From Phellopilus nigrolimitatus (Eukaryota; Basidiomycota; Agaricomycetes; Hymenochaetales; Hymenochaetaceae): DNA of 26,306 nt. The notes beneath the pieces were generated by a model. It had not been told where the DNA came from. It did no database searches and worked only from the letters and a program-made list of their open reading frames with translations. The stretch is taken from NCBI GenBank assembly GCA_021029095.1, contig JAJOHG010000362.1:1-26306 (forward strand). The letters are read 5' to 3'. Positions 11,114 through 20,700 of this stretch are shown one piece after another; position 1 is the stretch's first letter, and each line of letters starts with the position of its first letter. The position numbers were made by a program, and so were the translations under genes.

Positions 11114-12597
11114 ATTGTTCTCAAAACGTGTACATATGTGGATCCTTATTTTGGTTAGTTCTTTCAAAATCGAGTTCGGCTAGGGTTAGAATGCTAGGAT
11201 GTCGATCTTTTGTCAATCTGCAACGCTAATTCTCCAAGTATGCACTACCTTTGTCCTCCGTCACTGCAAATGGAACCTTTCGCTTGTTCTCTGAAGATAA
11301 CTGCATTTTACAGCGTCTTTGCAAAACCTTGACAGTTGTACAACTGATTGGCTGAGCCCAAACAGACATGATTACACGACGCGCGTCGTGCACACAGAAT
11401 CCTCGTCCTATGGAAAACCCCACAAGAATTTAAAAATGGGGGCTGTCTGGTCTCATGAAGCATACCAGTCGCGCTCCTATGACACAGTCGGGTTTCTTCG
11501 GCGTTTATGGGCATACGTGCAGTAGCGATGTCATTCCTTGTCCTTTTTGCTTGTTTCGGCTCAGTCAATTTGTCGCAACTTCTTTTTTTTTCCGACTGAC
11601 AATATTCTTCGAAACCGCTGTACAAAAAACTTAATGACATTGCGAAATACAAGGTGGTAATCGGTCTGAGAGGCTTGGTTTATCCGGGGACGTGGTCTGG
11701 TTTGAACTCGAAGGTATGATCAACATCCGAGTCAAAACTGTGAGCATGATGCGTTATATAATATGCTTATGGACCCGACAGTCCTCACTTGAGCTTTTCC
11801 TTTTACGAAACCCGAGGATATCCAGCTAATGGATCACGCTTAGCTTAATTTTATGATATCTAACAAGTGATACGCAAGAACCAATAGTGCGAGCATTTTT
11901 AAGTGATCGAAATTACAGCAAACTTACCCTCGGAGGTTAAGCTAAGGTTTACAAAAACAGATTTTTGTATGATAAAAACGTAAGGGATTCAGGACATTGA
12001 TCCTGTCATCGTCACTTAAATCGAGAAAAGTAGGCAAATCCGGGAGCAAATATACGCGAAACGGAGATTCAAGAGCTAGTCAATGTTAGTTCCCAATAGG
12101 ACATCGACGATACTTGGCAGGCCTGTACGATACTTTACACAGAACGCAGAAATTGTCGAAAACATGGCAGCGTCTTACACTGTTACTTACAGAAGAGAAG
12201 TCGAGTCAGCCCGCAAACTTATGTAATCTTCAGTCACAACCGATTACGTGTATGAGCTTCCCTCAACAATACTCAAACAGCCTCGACATGAACTGCTGCT
12301 CTCACTCGCTCACATTCGCGATGAAGGACCCAAGGAGAGCTCGGGGACGTGCCAAACTTGCATGATATCTGCATGGCGATTTGCGATGTGTAGGTAATAT
12401 GAGGTGGCTGACCGCGGACGTCATCTACTTTGGATTCTCGAATGAGTCGATCGAGTACCTGTGCGGCTGACGGACTACTTATGAACGACGTTACTGTTTA
12501 TACTGCCCGCTCACATCTTTCATTCCTCCAGCCTCTACCATTACTACTTGATCGCGTCTTTCCTTCAGTCTCCCATCACACTCCTTTCGCGATCGAC
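11114..12597. other. Intergenic region between the ABC transporter and the membrane-protein gene
   Basis: In this 1.48-kb stretch no coding run could be supported. A 114-codon minus-strand frame at 11308-11652 resembles nothing I know and lacks convincing composition. The middle part (11720-12080) is AT-rich. A CRE-like GGACGTCAT at 12416-12424 lies about 175 bp before the next ATG and could be a bZIP site, though one copy is weak evidence. Confidence 0.45.
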
Positions 12598-13814
12598 ATG
12601 TTTCTGCCTCTCGACAGTACTAGCCAAGGTACTGGGGCTGATGAGAACAGCATCTATACAAGCGCCGACGGACATGCGACCACACAGGGCCTTTCTGATC
12701 AGGATAAGCTCATCGGCTGTGAGTCACACCATACTTCAGCAAGAGTTCTTATTTTTTCTCAAAGTCAGTTGCCATAGTCTCTTCCATCGCGCTCGGTGTT
12801 ATAGCCTTCGTGGTCTTTATGTGCTACTACTGCTCCCCGTTCGTCCGCGAGCGTCGGAATGCAAAAGCTGCAAAAAAGCGCAAAGCCCTCCTCAAGCCTT
12901 TTGCGATTGACCCCGAAAAGCTGCCTAAGGATACGGGCAATCCATCGAATCTTACTAGCGAAAATGGTTTCATCGAGCCGGAGACGCCCAGTTGCACACT
13001 TTCTAGAGATTCACTTGGAGTTACAAAAGCCAGACAGGACAGCACTCCTTTCGACATGCAACTTCTTTATCACTTTCCGTCACCCCCTCGGGCGGGTGTG
13101 AGTTTATCTCCCACGTATTCAGATCCTCAGTCTCCCTTCTCCGGTGTAGCCGTCTCTAGGTCTTTCGAAAAACTGTTCTGGTCTTCATCCCACCTCAACC
13201 TTGTTCCACCCGAGCACGCGTTCCCCTGTCTATCTTCTAAATCTAGTACTTGTGTGGACTCTCCCTCTGTCGGGCTACCCTTCCTGCAATCGCTCTCCGG
13301 CTCTGTGGTACAAGACAGAAACAAAGCTTTTATCTCTCCATCGCAGCTCTCTTTCTCTTGTCCTAGTGAACCTTCGCCTTCGACAGGTCCAATGAACTCG
13401 CCTCGATTGGAAATCCTGCCTATCAATCATGTTTACGGAACCGTACTCCCTCGTTCCCCATCGCCCGACATGCATTCTTTTCCCTCAGCATCAAAAGGAC
13501 ATGTTGACAACATCGGCCTGAGCCCGAAGAGCCTTCCCTACGTCCACTCGAGCTCAGCTCCTAATCTCAGCCACAATACCGGTGCCGTGCTAGCTCAAGC
13601 GGAATCTCAGTCGCAGACGCCTTGCAACACCAACGCGAGTCCCACGTGCTACCAGTCGCTCCGCGTGCGCGAGTCCGTCTTCGCGCGTGCTTCGAAATAT
13701 GCGTGGGGGCTTGTTGGCGCTGCAGGAGCACGCCCAGCATGCGCGCAAAAAGGTACGGAGTTGCAGTTCGAAATGGTGAAGGAGCAGAAGCGTAGGAGCG
13801 TGCTGTTTTGGTAG
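12598..13814 (+). CDS. Single-pass membrane protein with Ser/Pro-rich cytosolic tail, function unknown
   Basis: Two exons, 12598-12718 and 12769-13814, are joined by a 50-nt intron (GTGAGT...GTCAG) to give 388 aa. Residues 1-40 are polar with no signal peptide. Residues about 41-62 (FAIVSSIALGVIAFVVFMCYYC) form one clear membrane helix. The basic run RERRNAKAAKKRK follows at once, so by the positive-inside rule the long C-terminal part should face the cytosol. That part is about 320 aa, rich in Ser and Pro with many SP sites (for example RSPSPDMHS and LSPKSLP), which suggests a disordered phosphorylation target. The frame remains open above 12598, so a longer N-terminus is possible. I do not recognise a family. 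It could be a sensor or scaffold, but nothing here shows that. Confidence 0.7.
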
Positions 13815-14727
13815 ACTCTTCACCGTGACAGTGCGTCGCAAGTGAATTTTTATCAGCACTCTCAATTCCTGGGTATATCTGTATTGCGTATAGATGTAGA
13901 TGCTGATATTTGCATCAATCGTGTCGAGTGGTTTCCGCTACATGTTTCGGTCTTCTGAGAACTGGGCTTTTGTTCAATCACGCTAGCACTTCGGCAAGAC
14001 ATAAATGGTTGCCCGTATAAATACAGACCCTTTACATCTTCCGACTCGTTTGCTTAGTTTCTTGAATTTATATTCCTCTCTTGAAAGTCGCATTGGACAC
14101 TACAACCTAAGCATTCGTTGTAATAATATTATGTAATGACATCCGCACTGTTGCGCTTAAGTAAGGACGTTGGCCAAACGCAATTCAGCACAGGACCGTC
14201 ATTGATACAGAGGAATAGATTCCCCGAGCAAGCCGAAGTTGTATGTGCCATCGTTACATGCATTGACATGTCGCGGATTGTTCTTCATAATCAAAAGGAG
14301 ATGCGGTTGGAAATAGTGGCCTTCTGACCCTTTACGACGCTTTCTGGACGAGTGTGGCGCACGTAGAGGGATTGTTGATACCAGCAAGTACTCAAGTTCA
14401 GACTAAAGAACGGCAGTCAAAGTTGTCAAAAACGACAACAAATTCATTTTCTCAGCCACATTAGCTGCGCGTCGTTAGAGATGAAGACATCTTTCGAGAA
14501 CTTAGGCGCACATAGTTGAAACAGAGAAGACAATTCAAATCAAGTTCGTCCGAAGCCAGTCCAAACGAAAATATACATGAATGTCTAAGACGAGAAGTAA
14601 TTGTCCATTGTTCGCGCATCAAGTCCATTTCAACCCCGTTTTTCTTCCTATCGCTGCTGCGATATCCACGCCCGACCATTGTCTCCTATACCATCAAACA
14701 ATCCGTCGGGTCAGGATCACCGCCCGC
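13815..14727. other. Convergent intergenic region with an unassigned TATA-like site
   Basis: This region lies between the 3' ends of the membrane-protein gene (plus) and the repeat-precursor gene (minus). It should contain both terminators. It also holds a plus-strand decamer GTATAAATAC at 14015-14024 that does not belong to either flanking gene. A 63-codon plus-strand frame begins at an ATG at 14136, about 120 bp downstream. Its product is unrecognised and it may be chance. Confidence 0.4.
14136..14327 (+). CDS. Doubtful small ORF (63 aa) downstream of a TATA-like element
   Basis: The frame starts with ATG 121 bp after the GTATAAATAC at 14015. The product begins MTSALLRLSKDVG, has no signal peptide, no membrane helix and no C-terminal CaaX motif, and matches no family I know. 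The only support is the promoter-like sequence and its spacing, which equals that of the repeat-precursor gene at 14728-15495. It may well be non-coding. Confidence 0.15.
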   Translation: MTSALLRLSKDVGQTQFSTGPSLIQRNRFPEQAEVVCAIVTCIDMSRIVLHNQKEMRLEIVAF

Positions 14728-15495
14728 TCAAGCAGAGGGCGGCGCGGGACCCTTATGGTGCGGCTGCGTCGGGGCCGGGTGCGGGTGCGGGGCATCGCGC
14801 TTGTGAGGCGGCTCACCACTCTTAGGGGGTGGCGGCTTAGCGCTCTTGTGAGGCGGGGGAGGGTGCGGGTCGTCGCGCCTGTGGGGCGGCTCACCGCCTT
14901 TAGGGGGCGGTGGCTTAGCGCTCTTGTGAGGCGGGGGAGGGTGTGGCTCGTCGCGCTCGTGATGAGGTGCGCCACCCTTGTGAGGCGGCGGCCCCGAGGG
15001 TTTGGGCGGCGGAGCACCACCTGGCGGCGAGTGCGGCTCGTCGCGTTTGTGAGGCGGCTCACCGCCCTTAGGGGGAGGCGGCTTAGCGCTCTTGTGAGGC
15101 GGGGGAGGGTGTGGCTCGTCGCGCTTGTGAGGTGGTTCACCTCCCTTGTGGTGCGGCGGCTCAGTGCTCTTGGGGGGCGGGTGTGGCTCGTCGCGCTCGT
15201 GGTGAGGCGCGCCGCCTTTGTGGAGCGGCGGCGCGCTCTTGGAAGGCGGCGGGTGCGGCCCACTGCTTTTGGGAGGGGGCGGCACGTCTCCGTCGCGCTT
15301 GACATGCGGTGGGCCCTTGGGGGACGGCGGTCCAGTAGTCACCGGGGGAGGCGGCGGCGCGCCGTGCTTGAAGTCGGCGTCTCCGCGCTTGGCGACATCG
15401 AGTTCGGCAGAACCGTGCGGATGGGCGACGGCGCCTCCAGCGAACATGAGAGCGAGCGCGACGAAGGCGGAGTAAGAAGGAGAGAGTCTGACCAT
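14728..15495 (-). CDS. Secreted His/Pro/Lys-rich repeat protein with regular Kex2-like sites (candidate repeat-peptide precursor)
   Basis: A single-exon frame of 255 aa. Residues 1-24 form a good signal peptide ending GGAVA before HPHG. The rest is built from imperfect repeats bounded by basic pairs: KR at 36-37, 66-67, 124-125, 150-151 and 232-233, and RR at 206-207. Two further boundaries carry ER (100-101, 180-181). Seven of these eight boundaries are followed by Asp, and most by DEPH. Segments after residue 67 are 34, 24, 26, 30, 26 and 26 residues long, then a 22-residue tail. The consensus begins DEPHPPPPHKSAKPPPP. This layout fits fungal Kex2-processed repeat proteins, whose secretory precursors are cut after KR in the Golgi. 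Processing is inferred. A plain proline-rich wall or secreted protein is the alternative. There are no Cys residues. Confidence 0.8.
   Translation of the reverse strand: MVRLSPSYSAFVALALMFAGGAVAHPHGSAELDVAKRGDADFKHGAPPPPPVTTGPPSPKGPPHVKRDGDVPPPPKSSGPHPPPSKSAPPLHKGGAPHHERDEPHPPPKSTEPPHHKGGEPPHKRDEPHPPPPHKSAKPPPPKGGEPPHKRDEPHSPPGGAPPPKPSGPPPHKGGAPHHERDEPHPPPPHKSAKPPPPKGGEPPHRRDDPHPPPPHKSAKPPPPKSGEPPHKRDAPHPHPAPTQPHHKGPAPPSA
14797..15294 (-). repeat. Tandem coding repeats of the secreted repeat protein (about 78-nt units)
   Basis: The units correspond to protein residues 68-233. The three best copies, at 15043-15120, 14875-14952 and 14797-14874, are each 78 nt (26 codons) and nearly identical in protein. 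The others vary from 72 to 102 nt in multiples of three. The plus strand is very G-rich here, with many GGGG and GGCGG runs, so assembly collapse or copy-number change is a practical risk. Confidence 0.85.
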
Positions 15496-16570
15496 GATGA
15501 ATCAAGTCGGGGTGAAAGTTGGGAGTTGTAGAGGCGGTTGGTCGGTTGGTTGGCTGGTTGGTACTGAGAAGACTAGCAAATAGCAAGACTGGATTGAAAA
15601 TTCGACAACTTTCATGTCGTATTTATACCATGGCAAGAGGCTTTCGGAGGATCGGCTTTTCACTATAATTAAAATGGGGGGTTGGAGCATGACGGAGCCC
15701 ATCGCCCACTGTGTAAGCAAAAAAGTCGATAAAAACGGGTGCTGCGCAGCCGGTATGAGACCTCGAACTGCTGCGGGATCGTCTGAGCCAGGACCGTAAG
15801 TCTGTTATTGCTGGGGTGCGCCGGTCGAGTGTGGACCTCGGCTGCTGCGGGTGTGGCCTGTGAGGCTTCGATTGCTGCGCGTGCGGCACCTGTCGAGCAA
15901 ATGCGCAATGTTCAGAATGCCGCGTATATAAATATACAGGTAGATCACGGTGTGCGCGATTCTAGCACGACATAGCACGACAATGACGCGTCGACGGGCG
16001 CCGCACGCGCCTTCGCTCAGAACGCACGTGCGGGCATGTGCCCCGGCACTTTCCGAAACACAACTTCTCTATTTTTGAATCCAGAATCGTGGGCGGTTTC
16101 GCTTTCAGGATTCGCAAACATCTAAGATACTTTTTTTCAGAGAATATATATAGCGATGACTGCATGGTAATCAATTTAGAGGCGAGTGTTAGACTCTCGG
16201 ACATACACTTGGATGGAGAGACCAAATCGCCGACCTGTGCAGACAGATGTCGAGAAGCAAACCAGGGCTGATTCCCCATGTTCATTTCTGCCAGTGAAAA
16301 TTTTCGGCAGCAAGAACCGACATCTCACGGCGGCCGCAGTCTTCAAAGCTCTTCTGCTGCTCGTATAATTAATGGCTTCAAGAGGCTTTAGCGAACTTCC
16401 TTCGGTCTTAACGAGGACGTCGATCACAAGCGTCGATCGTTGATTGTCGTGTATCCCACCGCTCCAAATTAAGAATAACGCGCGCCACCCAGGTCTTTCA
16501 CACACACAGAACGGCGAGGAAAGCGTTTCCTAGCCAAAGCTCATTGACTCTCACCTGTACCACTACCACC
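15496..16570. other. Divergent promoter region between the repeat-protein gene and the MAPEG gene
   Basis: It contains the TATA box at 15619-15628, a perfect palindrome GCTGCGCAGC at about 15741-15750, and three degenerate copies of a TCG...TGCTGCG element near 15768, 15836 and 15866. A second TATA-like TATATAAATATA lies near 15927. No gene was supported. A short plus-strand frame near 16038 shows no family resemblance. Confidence 0.4.
15619..15628 (-). promoter_or_regulatory. TATA box of the secreted repeat-protein gene
   Basis: The minus strand reads GTATAAATAC 124 bp upstream of the ATG at 15495. This leaves room for a typical short 5' UTR containing CCAAC-type tandem repeats (15535-15562). 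A clear TATA box in a fungus often marks a strongly or conditionally expressed gene; expression level is inferred. Confidence 0.6.
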
Positions 16571-17507
16571 ATGCCTCCACTACTGTCATCTCCTCTTTCT
16601 ATGTACTCGATCCCGGTCGTCTGGCTCATGGCTATGTACCCCATGAACGTGAAGGTGCGCTTCGCTATGATTTGCAGATCATGGAAATGTCAAAATCATG
16701 AGCATCGCAGTTCGCTCTTATAGAAAAGACTATCGGTTACAACAAGTGAGTGTACTGAAGAAGGAAAAGACAGAGCCGATGTCCCTCATCTTCCGCCCTC
16801 TCTTCTCCGGCGTGCAGTCTCCAACCCCGGAGCAATACGAAACGCCTGTTGGAGAGCGCGAACGTTCCACGGGAAGTTGCTGAACGTGCTGAGAGACTCG
16901 AGGGCGCACATCTGGTAAAAACATGGTGGCACACATACCACTTGGAGATGCATTTCTCACTGCTTTCACGTATTTATAGAATGGCTACGAGGTTTTACCA
17001 CTTTGGGTCGGAGCTGTGGTATTTATTCATTCACATATCTTCTTTCTCACGAAGTCTTTCTTCTCATCCCACTGAACTGCAGATTGCTGGTAATCAAGTA
17101 GGAATCGACAACAAGACCCTAAACATCACGTCTGCAGGCTTGTGCGTCCATTTATTCGCATTCCTAGGAGAAGAAGGTAGCTCTAGTTGACTCCTAATTT
17201 CTGTTCTACGTCTGCTATCTCCAGCATTTTATTACGCCTGTTGTTCAACTACGTCTACATAAACCAATCCACACCGACTGTCAGCTGGATCCGGTTCGTC
17301 TCAATATCTTATGTGTTTGCTTATTTTTATTCTAAAGAAATTAAATGCACATTTCTCATAGGAGTGCGCTGTTCTTTTCTGGCGTGGGTGAGTCTGATTT
17401 TCAATCTTTTGGGCAATGACGTCCGCCCTTACAGACCGAATGTGCCCGCAGGCTTTCCCATGTACCTTTTTGTGAAAGCCGGGAACATCCTGAGGAAGAG
17501 TGTGTAA
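16571..17507 (+). CDS. MAPEG-family membrane protein (eicosanoid/glutathione metabolism fold)
   Basis: Eight exons, 16571-16654, 16711-16745, 16818-16914, 16980-17018, 17083-17141, 17225-17293, 17362-17387 and 17452-17507, join to 154 aa, the usual size for the family. Four membrane segments are visible: around MYSIPVVWLMAMYPMNV, VLPLWVGAVIAGN, GFILLRLLFNYVYI, and ALFFSGVGFPMYLFVKA. The MAPEG loop motif R-x-x-A-H-x-N-x-x-E appears as RLEGAHLNGYEVLPLW. Family members are microsomal glutathione transferases and related enzymes. Fungal small MAPEGs of this type are mostly uncharacterised, so the substrate is unknown. Exon 8 needs the acceptor CCCGCAG at 17451, because the nearer TTACAG at 17434 puts the next codons out of frame. 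Introns run 56-83 nt. Confidence 0.87.
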
Positions 17508-17709
17508 TGAAGAAACACATTGATACAGCAAGTTGTATATAGAGATCTGTGTGAGGAGACAGTAAAATACAGAAAACTTGTATGGATATAAGCCGAGTTC
17601 ACAACATGCAAAAAAGAAAAAGGAAACCGAGAGCAAAATTCGAAGGCGAACAACAATTCTCGAACACTAAGGCTAGACCGCAACGCGGCTCGATGCCATA
17701 AGTTAAGCG
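17508..17709. terminator. Convergent 3' region of the MAPEG and condensin genes
   Basis: The two stop codons (plus at 17507, minus at 17710) face each other across 202 bp, so the 3' UTRs probably abut or overlap. The stretch is AT-rich and has no supported gene. Exact polyadenylation sites could not be assigned. Confidence 0.4.
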
Positions 17710-20700
17710 TTATATATCACTTGAGTCGCCCCACCCAGCTTTTTCTTCCATCGCTCGTGAAGCCGCTCGCGCGACGCGATATCGTGCGAGTGGCATGGAT
17801 GCGTCCGAAGGAGGGACATCGCTGTCTGAGTCATCCTCCTCCATTTCACTGTCTTTGGACACGGCTTCATCTCGATCCGTCCTCGACGGGCGAGCGATAG
17901 GAGGCATAAGTTTCGGCGGACGACCTCTGCCTCGCGTGGAGGGCTTCGAAGGCGCAGGCACCCGTACGGCAGCCTTAGATTTATTATGTCTGTTCGTAGC
18001 GTTCGTCAGCGGCTCTTTTGCTGCGGCAGGCTTTCCCTTCCGACTACAAAACGACATTTAGAGCGAGCTCTACTTCGTACGGAAGTCGGGGCGCGTTCCA
18101 AATGATTTCAACTCACCCATTCTTCGGAAGCGCTGCACCCCGATTTTGGCGCTTAGGAGCAGGCGACGGCATCGATGGTGTTCTCGAAGGCGTGTGCATG
18201 CGCCTTAAGTTGAGATAGAAGAAATAAGCAAGCGATGCATTTAATAAGCGAAACGCAACAACTCACTTTGCGCCTTTTTTCCTGGGCGGCGTCGAGGGTA
18301 CAGGGAGGTTCTCCTTCACCTCTGACATGCTGACAGCCGTGAAATTTGATCAATTATCTCTTTCGTTAGACTTAGCACTGTGTAAATAAGTACTCACGCT
18401 GATCCTGAGGCATCAGACTCATCGTTCGATGCTGCTGTGTACTTGGGCAAGGAAGCCTTTTTCGCTTTACCATTCTTAGGAGGCGGAAGGTCAGATTCCT
18501 CTTCTGCCGATTCATCTTCGGAGTCTGACAATGCTGCGGCAGGTTCCAAAGAGCCAGCCGTTGTTCCCTTCCCTTTCCTAGCGCGCGAGGGTCCGGGGGT
18601 TTCATCCGCTATGTCGTCTTCGGACTCAGATTTGGACGAGGAAGACGAGGAACTGGCACTTTTGTTGCTTGCGACTTCGGTGGCCTTTTTCGTCTTGGGC
18701 CTGTTGTGAACATCAGCATTCTGGATGGACATGACAAAGATCCTAATCAAACTGACTTGGTACTTTGGCGCCCACGCTTCGCCTTCGACGGCGATCCTTC
18801 AGCTTCCCCATCGCTTGGAAGTACAGCACTAGCATTGGCCGTAACCTGACCTTCGAAGCGCCGCTGCTTTGGACGCGTGATGCCAATGAACTCGAAAACC
18901 TCTTCATACGCCTCCTCTTGGAAGCACGCTTGCTCGTCATAGTCTCTAAGCATCGCTGAGAAGTGCTTCTCCAAGCGAGCTTTGAAGCGGAGGAATGCCT
19001 TGTCTGTAGCAGTGTCCTCGAACGGGCATAGCTGAGATTGTGTACATGTCAGTGAGTTTTGAATGCATGTAAAGCCAAGGCGACTCACCTCAATCAGATT
19101 GGCGACGAGGATGTAAAGGGTATATAAAACAGGCTGTTCAGCATCTGGAGGCAGAACCAACTTCGCAAGGAGTTGACATAACGTTCTCCTATCCTCCGCT
19201 AAACAGAAAGAGCCGTCATTGCTTGCAGAGAATGGCCAAGTTAGGGACTTACGAGCTCTGTCGTTATCGTACAACGCTTTCATGATGTCGATAGCTAAAT
19301 TTACATGGACAACGGAGGATTCATTAGGTGCATTAGGCCTGAAGCAAGGCATCAGGATATTCGCTATTATCAATCGCTGACTCCCAGTCGACTTACAAAC
19401 CAACCACTTTGGATGGATCCGTCCAGTCGATGAGTAGCTGCCCAAACTGCAGGGGAGTGATCATGTCTTGGTCGTCTTCCATTTCATCATACACACGAGT
19501 GACCAAATCGAACGCGGCGATGAATATCTGAAATCGTGTTATTTATGATCTATGTGAGCGTGTAATAAGTAAGTGGGGACACACCGCCTGCATCCTACTC
19601 TGGTTGGCAGGGGACGAATAGCAGTAAACGGGAAGAAAGTAAGCGAGACATTGGCGAAGCTCTTGGTTCTCTGCTGACACCGGTGATACGTAAGCGAGGA
19701 TAAGACTGGTCAAGACCTAGATGGCAGTGAGCTCTTCAAAATCAAATTCCACATACGAAAGTTATTCTCACCCTCTCGTCTGTGACGAGGCCAAACAGCA
19801 TCAACTTCGAGAGGCCGAGGCAAATAAGTGCCTGGACGCCCTTCGACTCCTCCGCCTCGAGGACCTGCATAAGGAAAGCAATAACGCGCCCGCCCTGCGT
19901 TAAGATTTCACGAATCAATTTGTATAACGTACTTAGAGTCAAGTGAAGAAGGAAACATACAATATCCTCGACAGAACCGAGAAGATCTTTCTCATAAGTC
20001 ATCATGATGTCGAATATTACTTGGAGAACCTTGATCCTCAATGACTCTGGCGCACTCTTCACTTGGCTCAAGAAAAGCTGGAAAGAGCTCAACGCCATAT
20101 TCTAAAGGAGACAGCAATGTTCAATATGAGTTTGCAGAGCTTCATTATGCCGCAATAATACTCACTTTGGCGATGAGACAGCACAATCCCAGGCCGAGTA
20201 AGCCCTTCTCGCGCAGAGCCAATTCTTTGCGTTTAACAGATGGTATGATGAGATCCGCTAAGACGCCTTCGAGAGTTGAATTTTCCTCGAAGCTCTAATA
20301 CATGTAGTCAGCGTTTGTTTTCCTTCATCTTGAATAAGTAACTCACGCCGTGGACGCGTTCGAGGACTGCGATACACAAGCACAAGCAACGCAGATCGGT
20401 CACATCAGCCTCTGCTTTTTCTTCGGGACTCATCTCATGCAGATCTCGGCGACTTCGACTGCGACTCCGTCCCGGTATTCCTGTCGGTCCGGCGGTCACA
20501 ATAATTGATTCCCCGTCCACCGTTTCGTCACCCGCTCCCTTAGTAACAATCAATTTAGAGACGCACAGCAGCAAACGCGAAAGAGGTAGCCCACCATATC
20601 CTCGTCATCCGCACCAGGTCCAGGATTTCGATCACGGAGCTCGCTAATAATCTCGACGACCAGCCGTATAAGATCTCGCTCGTTCGGAGACATGACGCTT

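Noticed and set aside
11308..11652. 114-codon minus-strand frame after the ABC transporter
   Set aside because: The composition and residue order look random, there are no plausible splice partners, and no family is recognised.
14581..15531. Long plus-strand open frame of 316 codons, rich in Arg
   Set aside because: It lies antisense to the repeat-precursor gene and simply reflects its Pro/His/Lys-rich repeats and GC bias. It has no signal peptide or family pattern of its own.
16038..16271. Plus-strand frame containing RIVGGFAF, reminiscent of a trypsin-like protease start
   Set aside because: There is no ATG at a sensible place, no catalytic His/Asp/Ser context, and the surrounding composition is non-coding. 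Five matching residues are chance.
4621..17507. Detoxification gene cluster formed by the ABCC pump and the MAPEG protein
   Set aside because: They are separated by 5.4 kb with two unrelated genes, and no glutathione enzyme, regulator or biosynthetic gene is present. Proximity alone does not support a cluster.
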